In this document: positions 46,818 through 58,690 of the stretch, in pieces | Layout: each line of letters opens with the position of its first letter | Numbering within the stretch: position 1 is the first letter of the stretch | Origin: Oncomelania hupensis | Lineage: Eukaryota; Mollusca; Gastropoda; Littorinimorpha; Pomatiopsidae | Length of the DNA: 64,000 nt | Direction of reading: 5' to 3' | NCBI GenBank assembly: GCA_036898135.1 | Contig: CM072525.1 | Location: 55,752,367 to 55,816,366 of the forward strand | Program-made: the position numbers and the translations under genes | Notes under the pieces: model-generated | The model's database searches: none | What the model saw: the letters and a program-made list of their open reading frames with translations, nothing else | Told to the model about the DNA's origin: nothing

Positions 46818-47569
46818 TGTTGCCGCAGTGAAGCGTCTTGCCTATAAAGGAAAGACAGGTTTTCAACTGTGGCTTTCACTGTTCCCTTTATAGGTTTGAA
46901 CAATCTACAGTGGCAAGATTGCTCATGACCCCAAGGGGTGAGAAAGAGAGAAACATACAGACAGACCAAAATCATCTGAAAGAGGAACATACAGACAGAC
47001 CAACATCATCTGAAAGAGGAACATACAGACAGACCAACATCATCTGAAAGAGGAAGAAACGGACAGACCAACATCATCTGAAAGAGGAACATACAGACAG
47101 ACCAACATCATCTGAAAGAGGAACATACAGACAGACCAACATCATCTGAAAGAGGAAGAAACGGACAGAGAGATGAAGGTGTGTGGCAATGAGGGAAGCA
47201 AACAGTGAGGACAAAACACAAATCATCACTACACAGACCCCCCCAAAAAAAATAATAAAATAAAATTAAAAAAAAAGAAGAAGAAAGAAAATGCCAATCA
47301 ATCACAGCTTGTGCTATTATAAAGTACAAATCTATAGACAGATTATGTCATGCCTGCTGCTGACAACAGCAGGTGCACACAAAACAATCATCAAATTGTC
47401 AAACTTTAAGTTTTCCCAGCGAGGAAAGGTGATAAAATAAACTACCTAAGTGCCATAAAAATATCATATACTGTCCGGTTAATGGCAAGATGTAAATATA
47501 CATACATATGTCTTTGAGATTTTTAACAAAGATCGAGTAATTAATTTAAGCTTATCGTTTTTGTATTAG
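46818..47569. repeat. 34-bp minisatellite and spacer
   Basis: At 46950-47165 the unit GGAACATACAGACAGACCAA then CATCATCTGAAAGA is repeated six times, two units having GGAAGAAACGG instead. The remainder to 47569 is unassigned. Confidence 0.85.
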
Positions 47570-47760
47570 TGAGTTAGTCATCGTTTATAGGGTCCAGCGG
47601 ACTGCAAAGAGCCGTATCAGGACCACAATTCTGTTCAAAGAGGACTCACCTCCGATCTGTAGAAAAGAGCTGCCGAAACAACCCTAATACCAAAGAACGT
47701 AAGCTGTACGTTCTTTGCTAATACTAACTGAATGCACTCCACCAGCCGGCCACTTTACCT
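47570..47760 (-). mobile_element. Retroposon copy 8, 5'-truncated
   Basis: 3' end at about 47570 (minus-strand CCGCTGGACCCTATAAACGA). Truncated near 47760. A local duplication of AACGTA...TACGTTCTTTG lies at 47694-47720. Confidence 0.75.
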
Positions 47761-47764
47761 TTGT

Positions 47765-47868
47765 TGTACATAGGTTCTTTTCCAGATCAAGATCTACTAA
47801 AGGTGTTGGCCAATACAGGATCTAACTCAAGCTGCCAGAAACCTCTAATTGTACGGGTTATTAAGTGT
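47765..47868 (-). mobile_element. SINE 3' fragment
   Basis: On the minus strand GCTTGAGTTAGATCCTGTAT, TGGCCAACACCTTTAGTAGA and CTGGAAAAGAACC match the 3' part of the SINE at 57105-57545. Confidence 0.7.
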
Positions 47869-48067
47869 ATTTGTCCAAATAAGAAAAGGAGAGGTACACA
47901 CCCTCCCCAATTAAAAAAAAATAATAATAAAAAGATCGAAATTTTTTTTTTTCGTTAATTAAGGTCAGATCTGTGATATCAAATTCTATGTCCCGGCATT
48001 ATGACCATAAGGGTGTAAAATAAGTCTATGTTGTTTTTAAACAAGAAACAAAGGAATTTTGGGAAGT

Positions 48068-48105
48068 TACATTACATTACATGATTATTGCTTTAGGTCA
48101 AGCGG
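48068..48105 (-). mobile_element. 38-bp retroposon end with 11-bp target duplication
   Basis: TACATTACATTACATGATTA then TTGCTTTAGGTCAAGCGG is flanked by TTTTGGGAAGT at 48057-48067 and 48106-48116. It is the extreme 3' end of the retroposon, an extreme 5' truncation. Confidence 0.9.
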
Positions 48106-49312
48106 TTTTGGGAAGTACATAGATTGCATGAAGTCTTGGTAGACAATTTCAGCAAGGGACACAGCTCAATAATCTCCACCTGAATTTACTTTCACATTTA
48201 TTTTTCTTTTTCTTCCTCCTCCTCCTACTTCTTGTGAGGGTGTGGAATAAGTTGGTCACCTGCAGATCGTCCCCTATACGCTTATGTGTCCGGGGACGTT
48301 AATCTATTTTAACTAACTAACTTTTAACTAATAAGTTGGTCCTCAGCTAATCCAAAATGGATGTTCTGACCCCAGGGAAGGTGGTGGAGTTGATGGCATC
48401 GTCACTGAGTAAATTTCACAATCTGCTGTGGAAAGGAAGAGTAGGGATTAGCTCTGCTGTGAGGGAGCAGAGGCTTCTGAAAGAATTTCTTTCGATGGGT
48501 TGTGAGGGAACGAGTGGTCTGTTGGTGCAAACAAACGCCCACAAGGCTGTTAAGAATGTTATACATCATTCTAGCCTTGTCCACTGATGCAACTGGTCCA
48601 GCCGCAGCCATCTCAGTGGCGCTGGAGGTTCTGCTGAAGTGGTTCAGGATTCTGCACACAGCAAGGTGTTGATCTGACTTAAGGTTTTGTTGATGAGGGT
48701 CCCACATCACTGATGCATCTATAGCCCAGAACTGGTTGGATGCACAGGACTTGGACCTTCACAGGGCACCACTTGAGATTTTCTGCATGCAAAGGTTCTC
48801 GATGAGTTGGATCAACTCCAAGGTACTTGATGCTCAAAGCTCGGTGATCTGTTGCCCATGAAGAGATCAGGCATACCAACAATTTCAAAGGAAAACTGTC
48901 ATTAAAAAAAAGACTAAAAATAAATAAGTGATCGATTCAAACTGAATTATCTGTCGATGTCAAGTCATGCTTATGATCTTATGGATACTAAAAATGTTTA
49001 AAATAAGCTGTAAACGTTAACAGAGGTATAAAAGATATTAGGGACATAAAATATATTTTTAGAATTGAGCTGTAAGAGTGGTAAAGGGAATTTACCAGTG
49101 TTGACAAAATCAAAGGTGCCGGACTGTGCTGACAGCTAACGTTTAGTCTTAAGTGCACATCAATAACAACACGTGTTCACTTTCGTCTCAATAATTACAT
49201 GCACAATTCGTAGAGGCAGTCAGGACCAGTATCACAATCCCATAATCCCCTGGGTCGTTGGGGCATCACAACGTGGCCATGCCATTGGATCTTCCTTTTT
49301 GTGACTGTAGTC
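48106..49312. other. Unassigned stretch with overlapping ORFs
   Basis: 48357-48890 has frames open on both strands (for example a plus-strand 76-codon frame from 48357 and minus-strand frames at 48402-48710 and 48679-48888). The minus strand contains SIKYLGVDPTHREPL, weakly LINE-like. I cannot assign it. At 48255-48330, ACGCTTATGTGTCCGGGGAC may be the end of an unidentified element. Confidence 0.35.
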
Positions 49313-49500
49313 AACATAAATATATTATGAGGAGTAAGAGTGGTTAACAACATAAATATATTATGAGGAGTAAGAGTGGTTAACAACATAAATATATTAT
49401 GAGTAAGAGTGGTTAACAACATAAATATATTATGAGGAGTAAGAGTGGTTAACAACATAAATATATTATGAGGAGTAAGAGTGGTTAACAACATGATATT
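49313..49500. repeat. 33-bp minisatellite, five units
   Basis: The unit is AACATAAATATATTATGAGG then AGTAAGAGTGGTT; one unit lacks AGG. Confidence 0.95.
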
Positions 49501-49999
49501 ATGCTAAGTGCTGGTAACCTATGGCGAAAGTTGCAGGTTGGAATCCCACGAGGGCAAACTTGCGTGGCTTAGGTATAGACTGTTAAGTCATCATGAGTTC
49601 TCTCCTGCGACTGCAGTGTAAATTCCTCCCTCCCTTCAGTCATAGTATTTTTAAGGCAGTCAATGTAAACATTTTAACATTAAAAATTTGATTTCCTTTC
49701 CGTCTTCTAATTGTGATTTCCCTTTAGACTGCTTGTTTGAACAATGAATGTGTGTGTAAGAATGTGTATAACATAATGTATGTTTGGTTATACAGAATGC
49801 TGTGCTTTGAGTCTGATTTAGGAATAAGACACATTAAGCATGCATTTATTATTGTTATTATTAAGAAATAGCCAGAAAATGTATGGTTGGCTTAAACTAC
49901 GCTATAAAACAACGTTTTTTAAAATAGCATTACAAACAAATAAGAGAGGACTCATATGTATTAAAGATTGTATTATTTGCAAACTTGTGACTTGTCCAA
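49501..49999. other. SINE-like head and non-coding DNA
   Basis: CTGGTAACCTATGGCGAAAG and CAGGTTGGAATCCCACGAGG at 49510-49555 look like a tRNA-derived A/B-box region. The rest is unassigned. Confidence 0.4.
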
Positions 50000-50305
50000 A
50001 CGTGCACTCTGTCAGAATGCGAGTTGTTCAAACCTGTAAGCTGTCTGAATATGCAAGCTGCCTGAACGTGTGTTGTCCAAATGCAAATGTGTGAACTGTC
50101 CGAAAATTTGTGAACTGCCTGAATGTGTGAGTTATTGTCCAAATGTGTGAGCTGTTGGAAAATATGTGAGCTGTCCGAATGTGAGAGTTGTCCGAATGTG
50201 TGAGATGTCCGAATGTGTGAGGTGTCCAAATGTACGAGACCTGGGGGAATGTAGTCCCTAAGGGAACAGCAAGCTGGCCCTCTTTAGATCCGTTGTCACC
50301 TTTTT
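50000..50305. repeat. Degenerate GTGTGAGCTGTCCGAAT repeats
   Basis: Between 49990 and 50230, units of about 17-26 bp based on GTGAGCTGTCCGAAT occur with many changes. Confidence 0.75.
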
Positions 50306-51190
50306 CTTACCACACTGTGTTTTGTGTATCCTACCAGTAATAAGCAGGTTTTACCTATAATTAGCTACTGTGTTTTGTGTATCCTACCAGTCATAAGCAG
50401 GTTTTACCTATAATTAGCTACATTGTGTTTTGTGTATCCTACCAGTCATAAGCAGGTTTTACCTATAATTAGCTACTGTGTTTTGTGTATCCTACCAGTA
50501 ATAAGCAGGTTTTACCTATGATTAGCTACATTGTGTTTTGTGTATCCTACCAGTAATAAGCAGGTTTTACCTATAATTAGCTACTGTGTTTTGTGTATCC
50601 TACCAGTAATAAGCAGGTTTTACCTATAATTAGCTACACTGTGTTTTGTGTATCCTACCAGTAATAAGCAGGTTTTACCTATAATTAGCTACTGTGTTTT
50701 GTGTATCCTACCAGTAATAAGCAGGTTTTACCTATAATTAGCTACATTGTGTTTTGTGTATCCTACCAGTCATAAGCAGGTTTTACCTATAATTAGCTAC
50801 ATTGTGTTTTGTGTATCCTATCAGTAATAGCAGGTTTTACCTATAATTAGCTACACTGTGTTTTGTGTATCCAACCAGTAATAGCAGGTTTTACCTATAA
50901 TTAGCTACACTGTGTTTTGTGTATCCTACCAGTTAAGCAGGTTTTACCTATAATTAGCTACACTGTGTTTTGTGTATCCTACCAGTCATAAGCAGGTTTT
51001 ACCTATAGGTTAATTAGCTACACTGTGTTTTGTGTATCCTACCAGTCATAACTTTAAGCAGGTTTTACCTATAATTAGCTACACTGTTTTGTGTATCCTA
51101 CCAGTAATAGCAGGTTTTACCTATAATTAGCTACACTGTTTTGTGTATCCTACCAGTAATAGCAGGTTTTACCTATAATTAGCTACACTA
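50306..51190. repeat. 53-56 bp minisatellite, about 16 units
   Basis: The unit is CTACTGTGTTTTGTGTATCC, TACCAGTAATAAGCAGGTTT and TACCTATAATTAG, with CTACATTGTG or CTACACTGTG variants and one insertion. Confidence 0.95.
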
Positions 51191-51460
51191 CAAACAGTGG
51201 GGAAGAGGGAGGAAGACTAGAAGGAGAGGAGGGAGGGCAGACATTGTAACAGGCCTCTTTCTTTTTGTAGTGTACAATGGGGAAGAGGGAGGTAGGAACA
51301 AAGGGTGGTGAGGGGAAGTAGGTGGAACAGGACATAAGAGGGTGGGGTGGTTATAGGCAGGGTTCATTTTATACATTAGCTGGAGGACTTAAAACAGTGT
51401 GAAGAAAATGACTTTTATTGCCAGCGACAGCTTGAGGTAATGAACATGTGTCGGCCTTTG
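51191..51460. other. Purine-rich spacer
   Basis: GGAAGAGGGAGG-type sequence; no gene. Confidence 0.5.
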
Positions 51461-51465
51461 CTGAG

Positions 51466-51715
51466 TTAATAGCATAGCATAGCATAGCATATTTTGGCAT
51501 ATACTACGGGCCTACGCTGAGTTAATAGTGTAGCATAGCATATTTTGGCATATACTATAGGCCTTCGCTGAGTTAATAGTGTAGCATAGCATATTTTGGC
51601 ATATACTATATGCTTTCGCTGAGTTAATAGCGTAGCATAGCATAGCATATTTTGGCATATACTATAGGCTTTCGCTGAGTTAATGGCGTAGCATAACATA
51701 TTTTGGCATATACGA
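51466..51715. repeat. 51-bp minisatellite, about 5 units
   Basis: The unit is GCATATTTTGGCATATACTA, TAGGCCTTCGCTGAGTTAAT and AGTGTAGCATA. Confidence 0.95.
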
Positions 51716-52451
51716 TACGTTTAATTTAAAAAGCCTTTCCCCCTCAAAATAAGATTTTTTTAAAACTTAATGACTTCTGACCCATTGGTTTTTAGGCATT
51801 GGTGTATGACATCATATAAGGACTCCCAAGTCTGTGAAGTAGATGTCATTTCTATATTTGTTATCAACTTGTTTCTTGAAAACATTTATTCAGTCCGAGT
51901 CGACGACTTCAGATGGCAGTTTGATCCAACTATATTAAGAACTAAGTTAGTTAACAAATTTCTAAGGCGGTTTGATAGTTGTTATTTTTGTTGTTGTTGA
52001 CAATTCTTTAGTTAACAAATTTCTAAGGAGGTTTAGTAGTTGTTAGTTATTTTGTTGTTGTTGACAATTTAAACTCTCTCACTCCCCCAAATTAAAAGAA
52101 AACACAGACACATATATACACATGTCTCAAAATCAGTTGACATCATTCATTTTAATGCATGTGTATAGGCATGGCTATAATTAATCCTTAATTAGCACAA
52201 CTTTTCATGGAATTTCATGGGATCCCCCTGGGACTGTGATTAACTCTTGATGGCCATTTCATGATGAGAAAAATAAAATACCTGGTACACGGGTAATGGA
52301 AAATAAATTAAAGGCAGCAAAATCAACAAATAAACATCATATCCATCAAAATTCACATATAGTCCACCAATCATAAAATGATACTGAAAAAAATTAATAA
52401 AAAATAAAAATTACAATCTCGAATAAAAACAAAGCACTCTTCAATGTAAAA
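51716..52451. other. AT-rich DNA with a 65-bp duplication
   Basis: TTAGTTAACAAATTTCTAAG plus the following 45 bp is present twice (51950-52010 and 52011-52068). No gene supported. Confidence 0.55.
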
Positions 52452-52464
52452 ACTCAAATGAATT

Positions 52465-53021
52465 ACATTACATTACATGATTATTGCTTTAGGTCCAGCG
52501 GACTCTTCCGAGCCAAATCGGGACCTGACAACCCCCAATCTGCATAAAAGATCTGCTGAAACAACCCCAGTGGTAAAACTGAACGCTCCAGTCACTTTAC
52601 AATAAAGACATCCCACGCAGCGGACACTGAGGCTATACTCTAATTTTTTGAACCCCCGTTTACAAAAACAAAATAGAATACAAACATTATAAATTATCAA
52701 CAAAACACATACAATGCCTACATTGCTAAATAATAACATCATAGGAAGCCCTAGTGACCACCTGGCAGAAAGCGTCCAATATTCCCAAGCTGATCCAACA
52801 GACCTCACACACAAATAAGGAATCTTGTCCCGGAAGAGTTTTCAAGAAAAAAGGTAGATGACTGGTCTAGCGAAGAAGAAGATAGTATAGCAGATTGATA
52901 GAACAGAGCAAGAATGAGAAAGAACAAATGAGAAAGACAGCGACAGTGGGAATTTAAAGCACTAAATTTCCAGAAAGTGGGGATACTATTTATACTAAAA
53001 CCCTTGGCACCCCAACGGGGT
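52465..53021 (-). mobile_element. Retroposon copy 9, with 13-bp target duplication
   Basis: ACTCAAATGAATT flanks both sides (52452-52464 and 53022-53034). The minus strand starts TACCCCGTTGGGGTGCC, then TATAAATAGTATCCCCACTT, and ends GGACCTAAAGCAATAATCAT (TGTAA)n. It is a good reference for the family. The frame at 52473-52814 is open for 113 codons, but its coding status is doubtful. Confidence 0.9.
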
Positions 53022-53034
53022 ACTCAAATGAATT

Positions 53035-53179
53035 TTTAAAAAACCAAAAACATTGATGAAATGTACATCTGTGAACTTTTTAAAAATTTAAAACACATGA
53101 AGTAAAACGGAGAAAAATAAAAACAATTTATTTTATTTTTTCAATCAAAAAACACTCACCAAATTCGAACAGACAAATA
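53035..53179. other. AT-rich spacer
   Basis: No feature seen. Confidence 0.5.
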
Positions 53180-53742
53180 AAATAGTAATATATTTTATGT
53201 GTGTAAATATTCACTTATTTTTTTGAATGGGGACAACTGATTACATAATCACAATAGGAAACAAGAGTAGGGTTGAACACAAAACAAAGAAATTGAGGAA
53301 ATATTTTAAATTTGATAGATACAAATCACTTAAATCAATTCAGATAAAGAGATTTGATTGCGTAATGATTACAGGCATGAACAAAAGTTTTACAAATACG
53401 TTTTGTAGTGCTGCTTACACAAATAACATTGAAGCTGGTTGTTTGATTTTTAAACACAAATAGTAATATATTTCATGTGTGTAAATATTCACTTATTTTT
53501 TTGAATGGGGACAACTGATTACATAATCACAATAGGAAACAAGAGTAGAGTTGAACACAAAACAAAGAAATGGAGGAAATATTTTAAATTTGATTGATAC
53601 AAATCACTTAAATCAATTCAGATAAAGAGATTTGATTGCGTAATGATTACAGGCATGAACAAAAGTTTTACAAATACGTTTTGTAGTGCTGCTTACACAA
53701 ATAACATTGAAGCTGGTTGTTTGATTTTTAAACACAAACACT
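53180..53742. repeat. Tandem duplication of about 280 bp
   Basis: 53180-53460 and 53461-53742 are nearly identical, with a few substitutions such as TTGATAGATAC/TTGATTGATAC and ATTGAGG/ATGGAGG. The ORF at 53227 is not conserved in the second copy and is probably chance. Confidence 0.95.
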
Positions 53743-54471
53743 GAAACTGGTTACAAAAATTGAGAAAAAGTAGAAAGCGGTTACAGAAAAACAAATGAAT
53801 AAATAATATAAATGTCAAGACTTTTTCCCATGAAAGGCGCTCCCTTTCACCTTGCTCCCTCCACAGATCTTGTTAACAGTCACAGTGTTGCCCCACTCAA
53901 AATAAATAAACTTACAACAACAAATCACTCTTTATAAAGTATATTTATTTTTCACATGAATAAACTCCATCCTTTTGTGTACCTATTAATAACAACAGCC
54001 GTGGCTAGCCAGCCAATAGTCTGGAGCTAAAAATAGCAGCTACCACAGCCGATAAGGGAAGGAACCAAAAACAATTGCTCGTAAAGGTTTTTCTTTTAGG
54101 TTGATATAATAGACCCTACCCTACCCTACCCTGTCCTCCCATGCCCTGCCCTCCCCTAGACACCAAAGACGCACACTTCCAGCCTTGTGGTTAACTCAGA
54201 AATAGGGTCAAAGGTCACACAGGGGTTTCATTAAAAACAGGGGAAATAACTCAGAACCGAAATTGAAAATTCAAACTTTAATAGTTGGTTTGACAACGAA
54301 AGTGCACTTTACAATTGTTTAATGTAAAAACAAGGCAAATTTTAATGTAAGCCAGTTTTTGTCAAAATTAAACAAAGCCTTCAAATTGGGTACTTTAAAA
54401 ATAAATTCAAATTGCAATCATTGCACCAAACTCTGAACAACAAAAATTGTAATGATTAGAATTCATAACCC
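53743..54471. other. Non-coding, no element recognised
   Basis: Includes (CCCTA)4-like sequence at about 54114-54135. No gene. Confidence 0.5.
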
Positions 54472-54480
54472 AAAGAAGCG

Positions 54481-55138
54481 CATTACATTACATGACATGA
54501 CTATTGCTTTAGGTCCAGCGGACTCTTCCAAGCCAAATCAGGACCAGACAACTTCGCTAAATGAGAACTCACCCCTGCTCCGCATAAACGATCTGCTGAA
54601 ACAACCCTAGTGGTAAAACTGAAGGCACTCCACCAACCACTCACTTTACAATAAAGACATCCCATGCAGGGGACGCTGAGGCTGTACTCTAATTTATCGA
54701 ACCCCTGTTTAAAAAAACAAAATAGAATACAACATCGTACAAGTGAAAAAAAAAGAAAAAAAAGAAAAAAAAAAGAAAAAAAAGAATACAACATTGTTAT
54801 AAAATATCAACAAAAACACATACATATAAAATGCCTACATTGCTAAATAATAACATCATAGGAAGCCCCCGTGACCATCTCGAAGAAAGCGTCCAATATT
54901 CCCAGGCTGATCCAACAGACCCATACACAAATGAGGAGTTTTGTTCCGGAAGAGTTTTCAAGAAAAAAGGTAGGTGACTGGTCTAGCGAAAAAGAAGATA
55001 GTATAGCAGATTGATAGAACAGAGTAGAAATGAGAAAGAACAAATGAGAAAGACAACGACAGTGGGAATTTAAAGCACTAAATTTCCAGAAAGTGGGGAT
55101 ACTATTTATACTGAAACCCCCGGCACCCCAACGGGGGT
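54481..55138 (-). mobile_element. Retroposon copy 10
   Basis: Near full length, with an imperfect flanking duplication AAAGAAG (54472-54478 and 55139-55145). A (GAAAAAA)n-type expansion lies at about 54748-54785. The 5' end is TACCCCCGTTGGGGTGCC. Confidence 0.88.
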
Positions 55139-55680
55139 AAAGAAGAGCAAACAGCAAATCAAAACGTGGACTGAAAAGAAACCTGTACTGGGATAAGTAT
55201 GACTGGTAAAAAAATTATGCAGCAATCTGGCTCCATCTGGATTTGCGTAGCTCTGTGATCACAGAAAGATGTAGTTAGGGATAATGGTTAGGACTATACA
55301 CAATATACCAGAAAAGCAACAAGTATCCTATAAAATAATTTTGCTACAAAAAGTACTGGCCTGGAATTATTTTGGAAAATGATAACAGACTTTTCATGAA
55401 AAGATAAAAGTAACGGGTAAATAAAATAGATATTTAAGTATTCAGCCTGGAATAATACAGGAAAATATACCCCCCCCCCCCTAAAAAACACAACAAAAAA
55501 CAAAAAATCAGGAAGGTTTAAGTGGCAGTTAAAACATCTATCAAAAAAGCAAAATAATAATAATAATAACAAACAGCTGAAACATACATATAATACGTTT
55601 CAGCCAGTTCTACTGGTATTATGATACACAAATATAATTAATTCTGGTTAAATATACCTCACTCTGTTAATATTGCTTAC
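55139..55680. other. Non-coding, AT-rich
   Basis: Contains a C-run at 55471-55481 and ATA repeats at 55555. No gene supported. Confidence 0.5.
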
Positions 55681-55695
55681 TGGCAGTATCAGAGT

Positions 55696-56050
55696 TAGTC
55701 ATTGTTTATAGGGTCCAGCGGACTGCAAAGAGACGAATCAGGATCACAACCTCTGGTCCGTATAAAAGAACTGCTGAAACAACCCTAATGGTAACACTGA
55801 AGGCACTCCACCAGCCGCTCACTTAACAATAAAGGGGATGCTGAGGCAGTACTCGAATCCCATTTCATTTAGTTTTTGGGAGATTTAAAAAAACAACTGG
55901 TCAGTAGATGACTGGTAGATGATAGAACTGAGTAGATTTAGGAATGAGAAAGAAGAAATGATTGACAGAAACAGTGGTAATTTAAAAATGACATGTTTCA
56001 CAAAGTGGGGATACTATTTATACACAAAACCCTGGCATCCCAAATGAGAG
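55696..56050 (-). mobile_element. Retroposon copy 11, 15-bp target duplication, internally deleted
   Basis: TGGCAGTATCAGAGT occurs at 55681-55695 and 56051-56065. It lacks the central approximately 250 bp of the family but keeps both ends. Confidence 0.92.
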
Positions 56051-56065
56051 TGGCAGTATCAGAGT

Positions 56066-56495
56066 AAGCCCATAAAATAAAAAAAAATATTGTAAAAGCT
56101 ACAAATGTTAATATACATACAAAGTTTCCACAATGAACATAGAATATTATAGTGGTTATGCACACAGAAAAACAAAACTATCATAACTTGTGCATGTGTT
56201 TAAAATCACAGTTGGCAACATAAATTATTGGGGAGAGGGAAGGTACATAAGAGGGGAGAGGGGGAACAGTTAAGAGGTTTGACGGGCGGACATGACGAGA
56301 AAATGCTTCAGCAAACTTATTAAACAGGCTGGTTGCACAAAATGGTCACTATAATAACCAAGCAATATTTTTGTTAATAAAAATCTTCAAAACTCTTAAC
56401 TTCAAATCTTCCTATTGTTTTGTGGTCAATATCAAGGATTTATATTGCTGCATACATGTGAGCAAAAATAACAAGAACACTAACAATAACACTTC
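56066..56495. other. Non-coding
   Basis: No element recognised; the ORF at 56371 reads into the SINE. Confidence 0.5.
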
Positions 56496-56800
56496 AGCGA
56501 GCGTTGTAGCCCAGTGGTTAACGGTGGGACTAGCTTGCCTCGTCCACAGGCTACAAACCAATGGTGCCTGAGTGATAGACCAATCCCGCCTCTGGGTGTT
56601 AGGTTTCTCTGAATATTATTTACTTTCGACTCGGGCAACGTAGCGGGGGTTTTCTCAGGGTACTCTGGTTTGCTCCCCCAGCAAAATTTCAACAACAAAA
56701 AAATTCACAACTAATATTAGGTAGGCTGGGATTGGGCGCGCCACAGGCTGCGACTACGCCTTTCCCAGGGAAGGTGACCCAGAATTTCCCGATAAAAATG
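56496..56800 (+). mobile_element. tRNA-derived SINE, family 1 (plus)
   Basis: GTAGCCCAGTGGTTAACGG is an A-box-like head. CTGAATATTATTTACTTTCG, GGGGGTTTTCTCAGGGTACT, TGCTCCCCCAGCAAAATTTC, ACAACTAATATTAGGTAGGC and GACTACGCCTTTCCCAGGGA match the copy at 22028-22310. Confidence 0.8.
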
Positions 56801-57104
56801 GACAATAAAGTGACCCCCCCTTCCCCCCCCCCCCCCCCCCCAAAAAAAAAAAAAACAAAAAAAAAACATCAAATAAAAAATAAAACTAAATTAAACATCA
56901 GCAAGGAACAGTTTTAAAAAAAAAACAGAAGAGAAAAAATACAAGAAAACAAAGAGCCAGATTCACTTGATAAGATCAAAGAGAAGGTCACAACATGACG
57001 TAATACCTAAACACACTTCATTCTTTTTTTGCAATTTTATCCAATATCATCACCAATGTTTGATAAAATGATTTGTATATACCTAAAATGTCACCTAAAC
57101 ATAA
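56801..57104. other. Homopolymer runs and AT-rich DNA
   Basis: A C-run at 56821-56840 is followed by A-rich sequence. No gene. Confidence 0.6.
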
Positions 57105-57545
57105 TGGATGGATGATAATGGCACTGTGGTCTAATGGTAGTGCTTCGGCTTGCGGATCGGAAGTTCCCGGGTTCGAGCCCTGGCCGGGCCATTGTGTTGT
57201 GTCCCTGGGAAAGACACTTTACTCCTGTTTTCCTACTCCTTCGGATGAGAGTATAAATTGAGGTCTAGTCTGTGTCGCATACATTCCATCATAACGGACT
57301 TTAAAGATCCTGACGCTCATGTCCTAGACGGGTGAGTGCCGGTGACAAGAAAACAACCAGCATGCACCTAGGTCCTTCTCCCCCATCCCTGGCTGCCCAG
57401 GATTGTGCTCAGTTGTCCGTGCGTCAGACCATGCGCCCAAAGGCTGCGGGTGGGCGTCTCGGGCGGCTTGAGTTAGATCCTGTATCGGCCAGCGCCTTGA
57501 GCAGCTCTTGAGCTGGAAAAGCGCTATATAAGAACGATTAAAAAG
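57105..57545 (+). mobile_element. tRNA-derived SINE, family 2, near full length
   Basis: The head GTGGTCTAATGGTAGTGC (A box) and GGGTTCGAGCCC (B box) are 34 bp apart, as in a tRNA. A 300-bp body follows, then GGCTTGAGTTAGATCCTGTA, GCCAGCGCCTTGAGCAGCTC, GCGCTATATAAGAACGATT and a short A-rich tail. I read it as a SINE rather than a tRNA gene because the acceptor arms do not pair well and a long body follows. Confidence 0.8.
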
Positions 57546-58544
57546 ATTAAAAAAAATAAATGATTGTATTTATTTATTATTGAAGTCAATACAGATTTTG
57601 GCTCAATATAAACATTCAGTATAATATCTCACTCAAATTAACCAGCATGATAAACCAAACCCTAGTCCCAAATAAATGATAATTATACCACCCCACAAAG
57701 CCAGCAAATGACACCACACTACATTACATTTAAAACTATAACCCTATCACACCTCACCCCATAACATCACTTCACACTTATTTTCATGTAATAAATGATA
57801 CATGTGATACACTGGTTAAATAAATAATACAAATTCCATTACACGTAAAACAAAATTCCCCCACCTAATGCAAAGTACTGCAACAATTTTTGGCAAGGAA
57901 ACCAGTCACAGGTTGATATTAATGTATCAAATGGGTTTGAGAGATAAACAGATGAACTGGGACACAGCAATTCCAGTCCAGTCTTTCAACATGGACAGGT
58001 TGGAAGGAGTAGAGGCAGATAGAGGATTAAAGGTCACCATGAACCAAACAAAACATGATAACCTCTACATTCAAACTCAACACAACGAGGTTTCAGGTTC
58101 AATTGTTTTGTTAAGTTTGGGGTTATTACCTCCCTTGATTGGTCCATCACAAACGGCCTTGACCTCGGAATAGTTATTATCAACATCGTCCTTACACAAT
58201 CTAAACATCACGAACACTTAATGAGGAATCACAGAGGGTGAGCGCTGCTTTACAAAAACCCTACATCAATCAGCAGTTTGGACTCTCAATAACTTTGTAT
58301 ATATCTCCAAGGTTGCTAAAACTCTGAATGTCATTTTCAGTTCAGCAGATTTGGTTCTAATTTAAACACCCTCAAGGTCATTAACCCCTGAAGGATGCTA
58401 ACCCGTCAAGCTCAATTTTTTAGTGCAGCAGATGAACTGGTTTAAACTGATAAAGTATTTGCCATCATCCATTAAGGTCATTTGAAGTCAAAGAGTTGTT
58501 AACCTTTCAAGGTTGCTGACACCTCAGAAGGGATTGGGTCAAGG
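57546..58544 (-). other. Downstream region of the SLC30A gene
   Basis: Probable 3' UTR and flank. TTTATT at about 57569-57580 (AATAAA on the minus strand) could be a polyadenylation signal. The ORF at 57868 is not supported. Confidence 0.4.
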
Positions 58545-58690
58545 TCACTTGATGGGCATTTGGCAGTCTTTACATGAGGACATCATATCATGGTTGTATG
58601 GCTCAATCTGGATGGTCACATGGTAAAATTTGTGCTGTTTCAACACCTTAGTGGCAGACTGCAGAACCTCATGACTGTGGATGGAGTCAT
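58545..58690 (-). CDS. SLC30A-like: Zinc transporter (ZnT/SLC30A) terminal exon
   Basis: After TTAATGTTGCAG the minus strand reads DDSIHSHEVLQSATKVLKQH, then KFYHVTIQIEPYNHDM, SCKDCQMPIK and TGA at 58547-58545. This is the C-terminal cytosolic domain of cation diffusion facilitators, with the conserved HFHTVTIQIE-type strand. These proteins export zinc from the cytosol into vesicles or out of the cell as homodimers. The exon needs one base from the previous exon (phase 1), which it gets from the exon at 60875-61017 only when the frame is read past that exon's duplication. The exact ZnT member is not determined. It is too short to have appeared as a separate long ORF. Confidence 0.8.

Noticed and set aside
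52465..53021. Helitron origin of the retroposon, because of the GC hairpin at one end
   Set aside because: Copies have 11-15 bp target duplications and tail microsatellites, which Helitrons lack.
53227..53463. 78-codon ORF in a 280-bp duplication
   Set aside because: The second copy has substitutions without evidence of coding constraint, and no domain is recognised.
57115..57190. Functional tRNA gene
   Set aside because: A and B boxes are present, but the acceptor stem is poor and a 300-bp SINE body follows.
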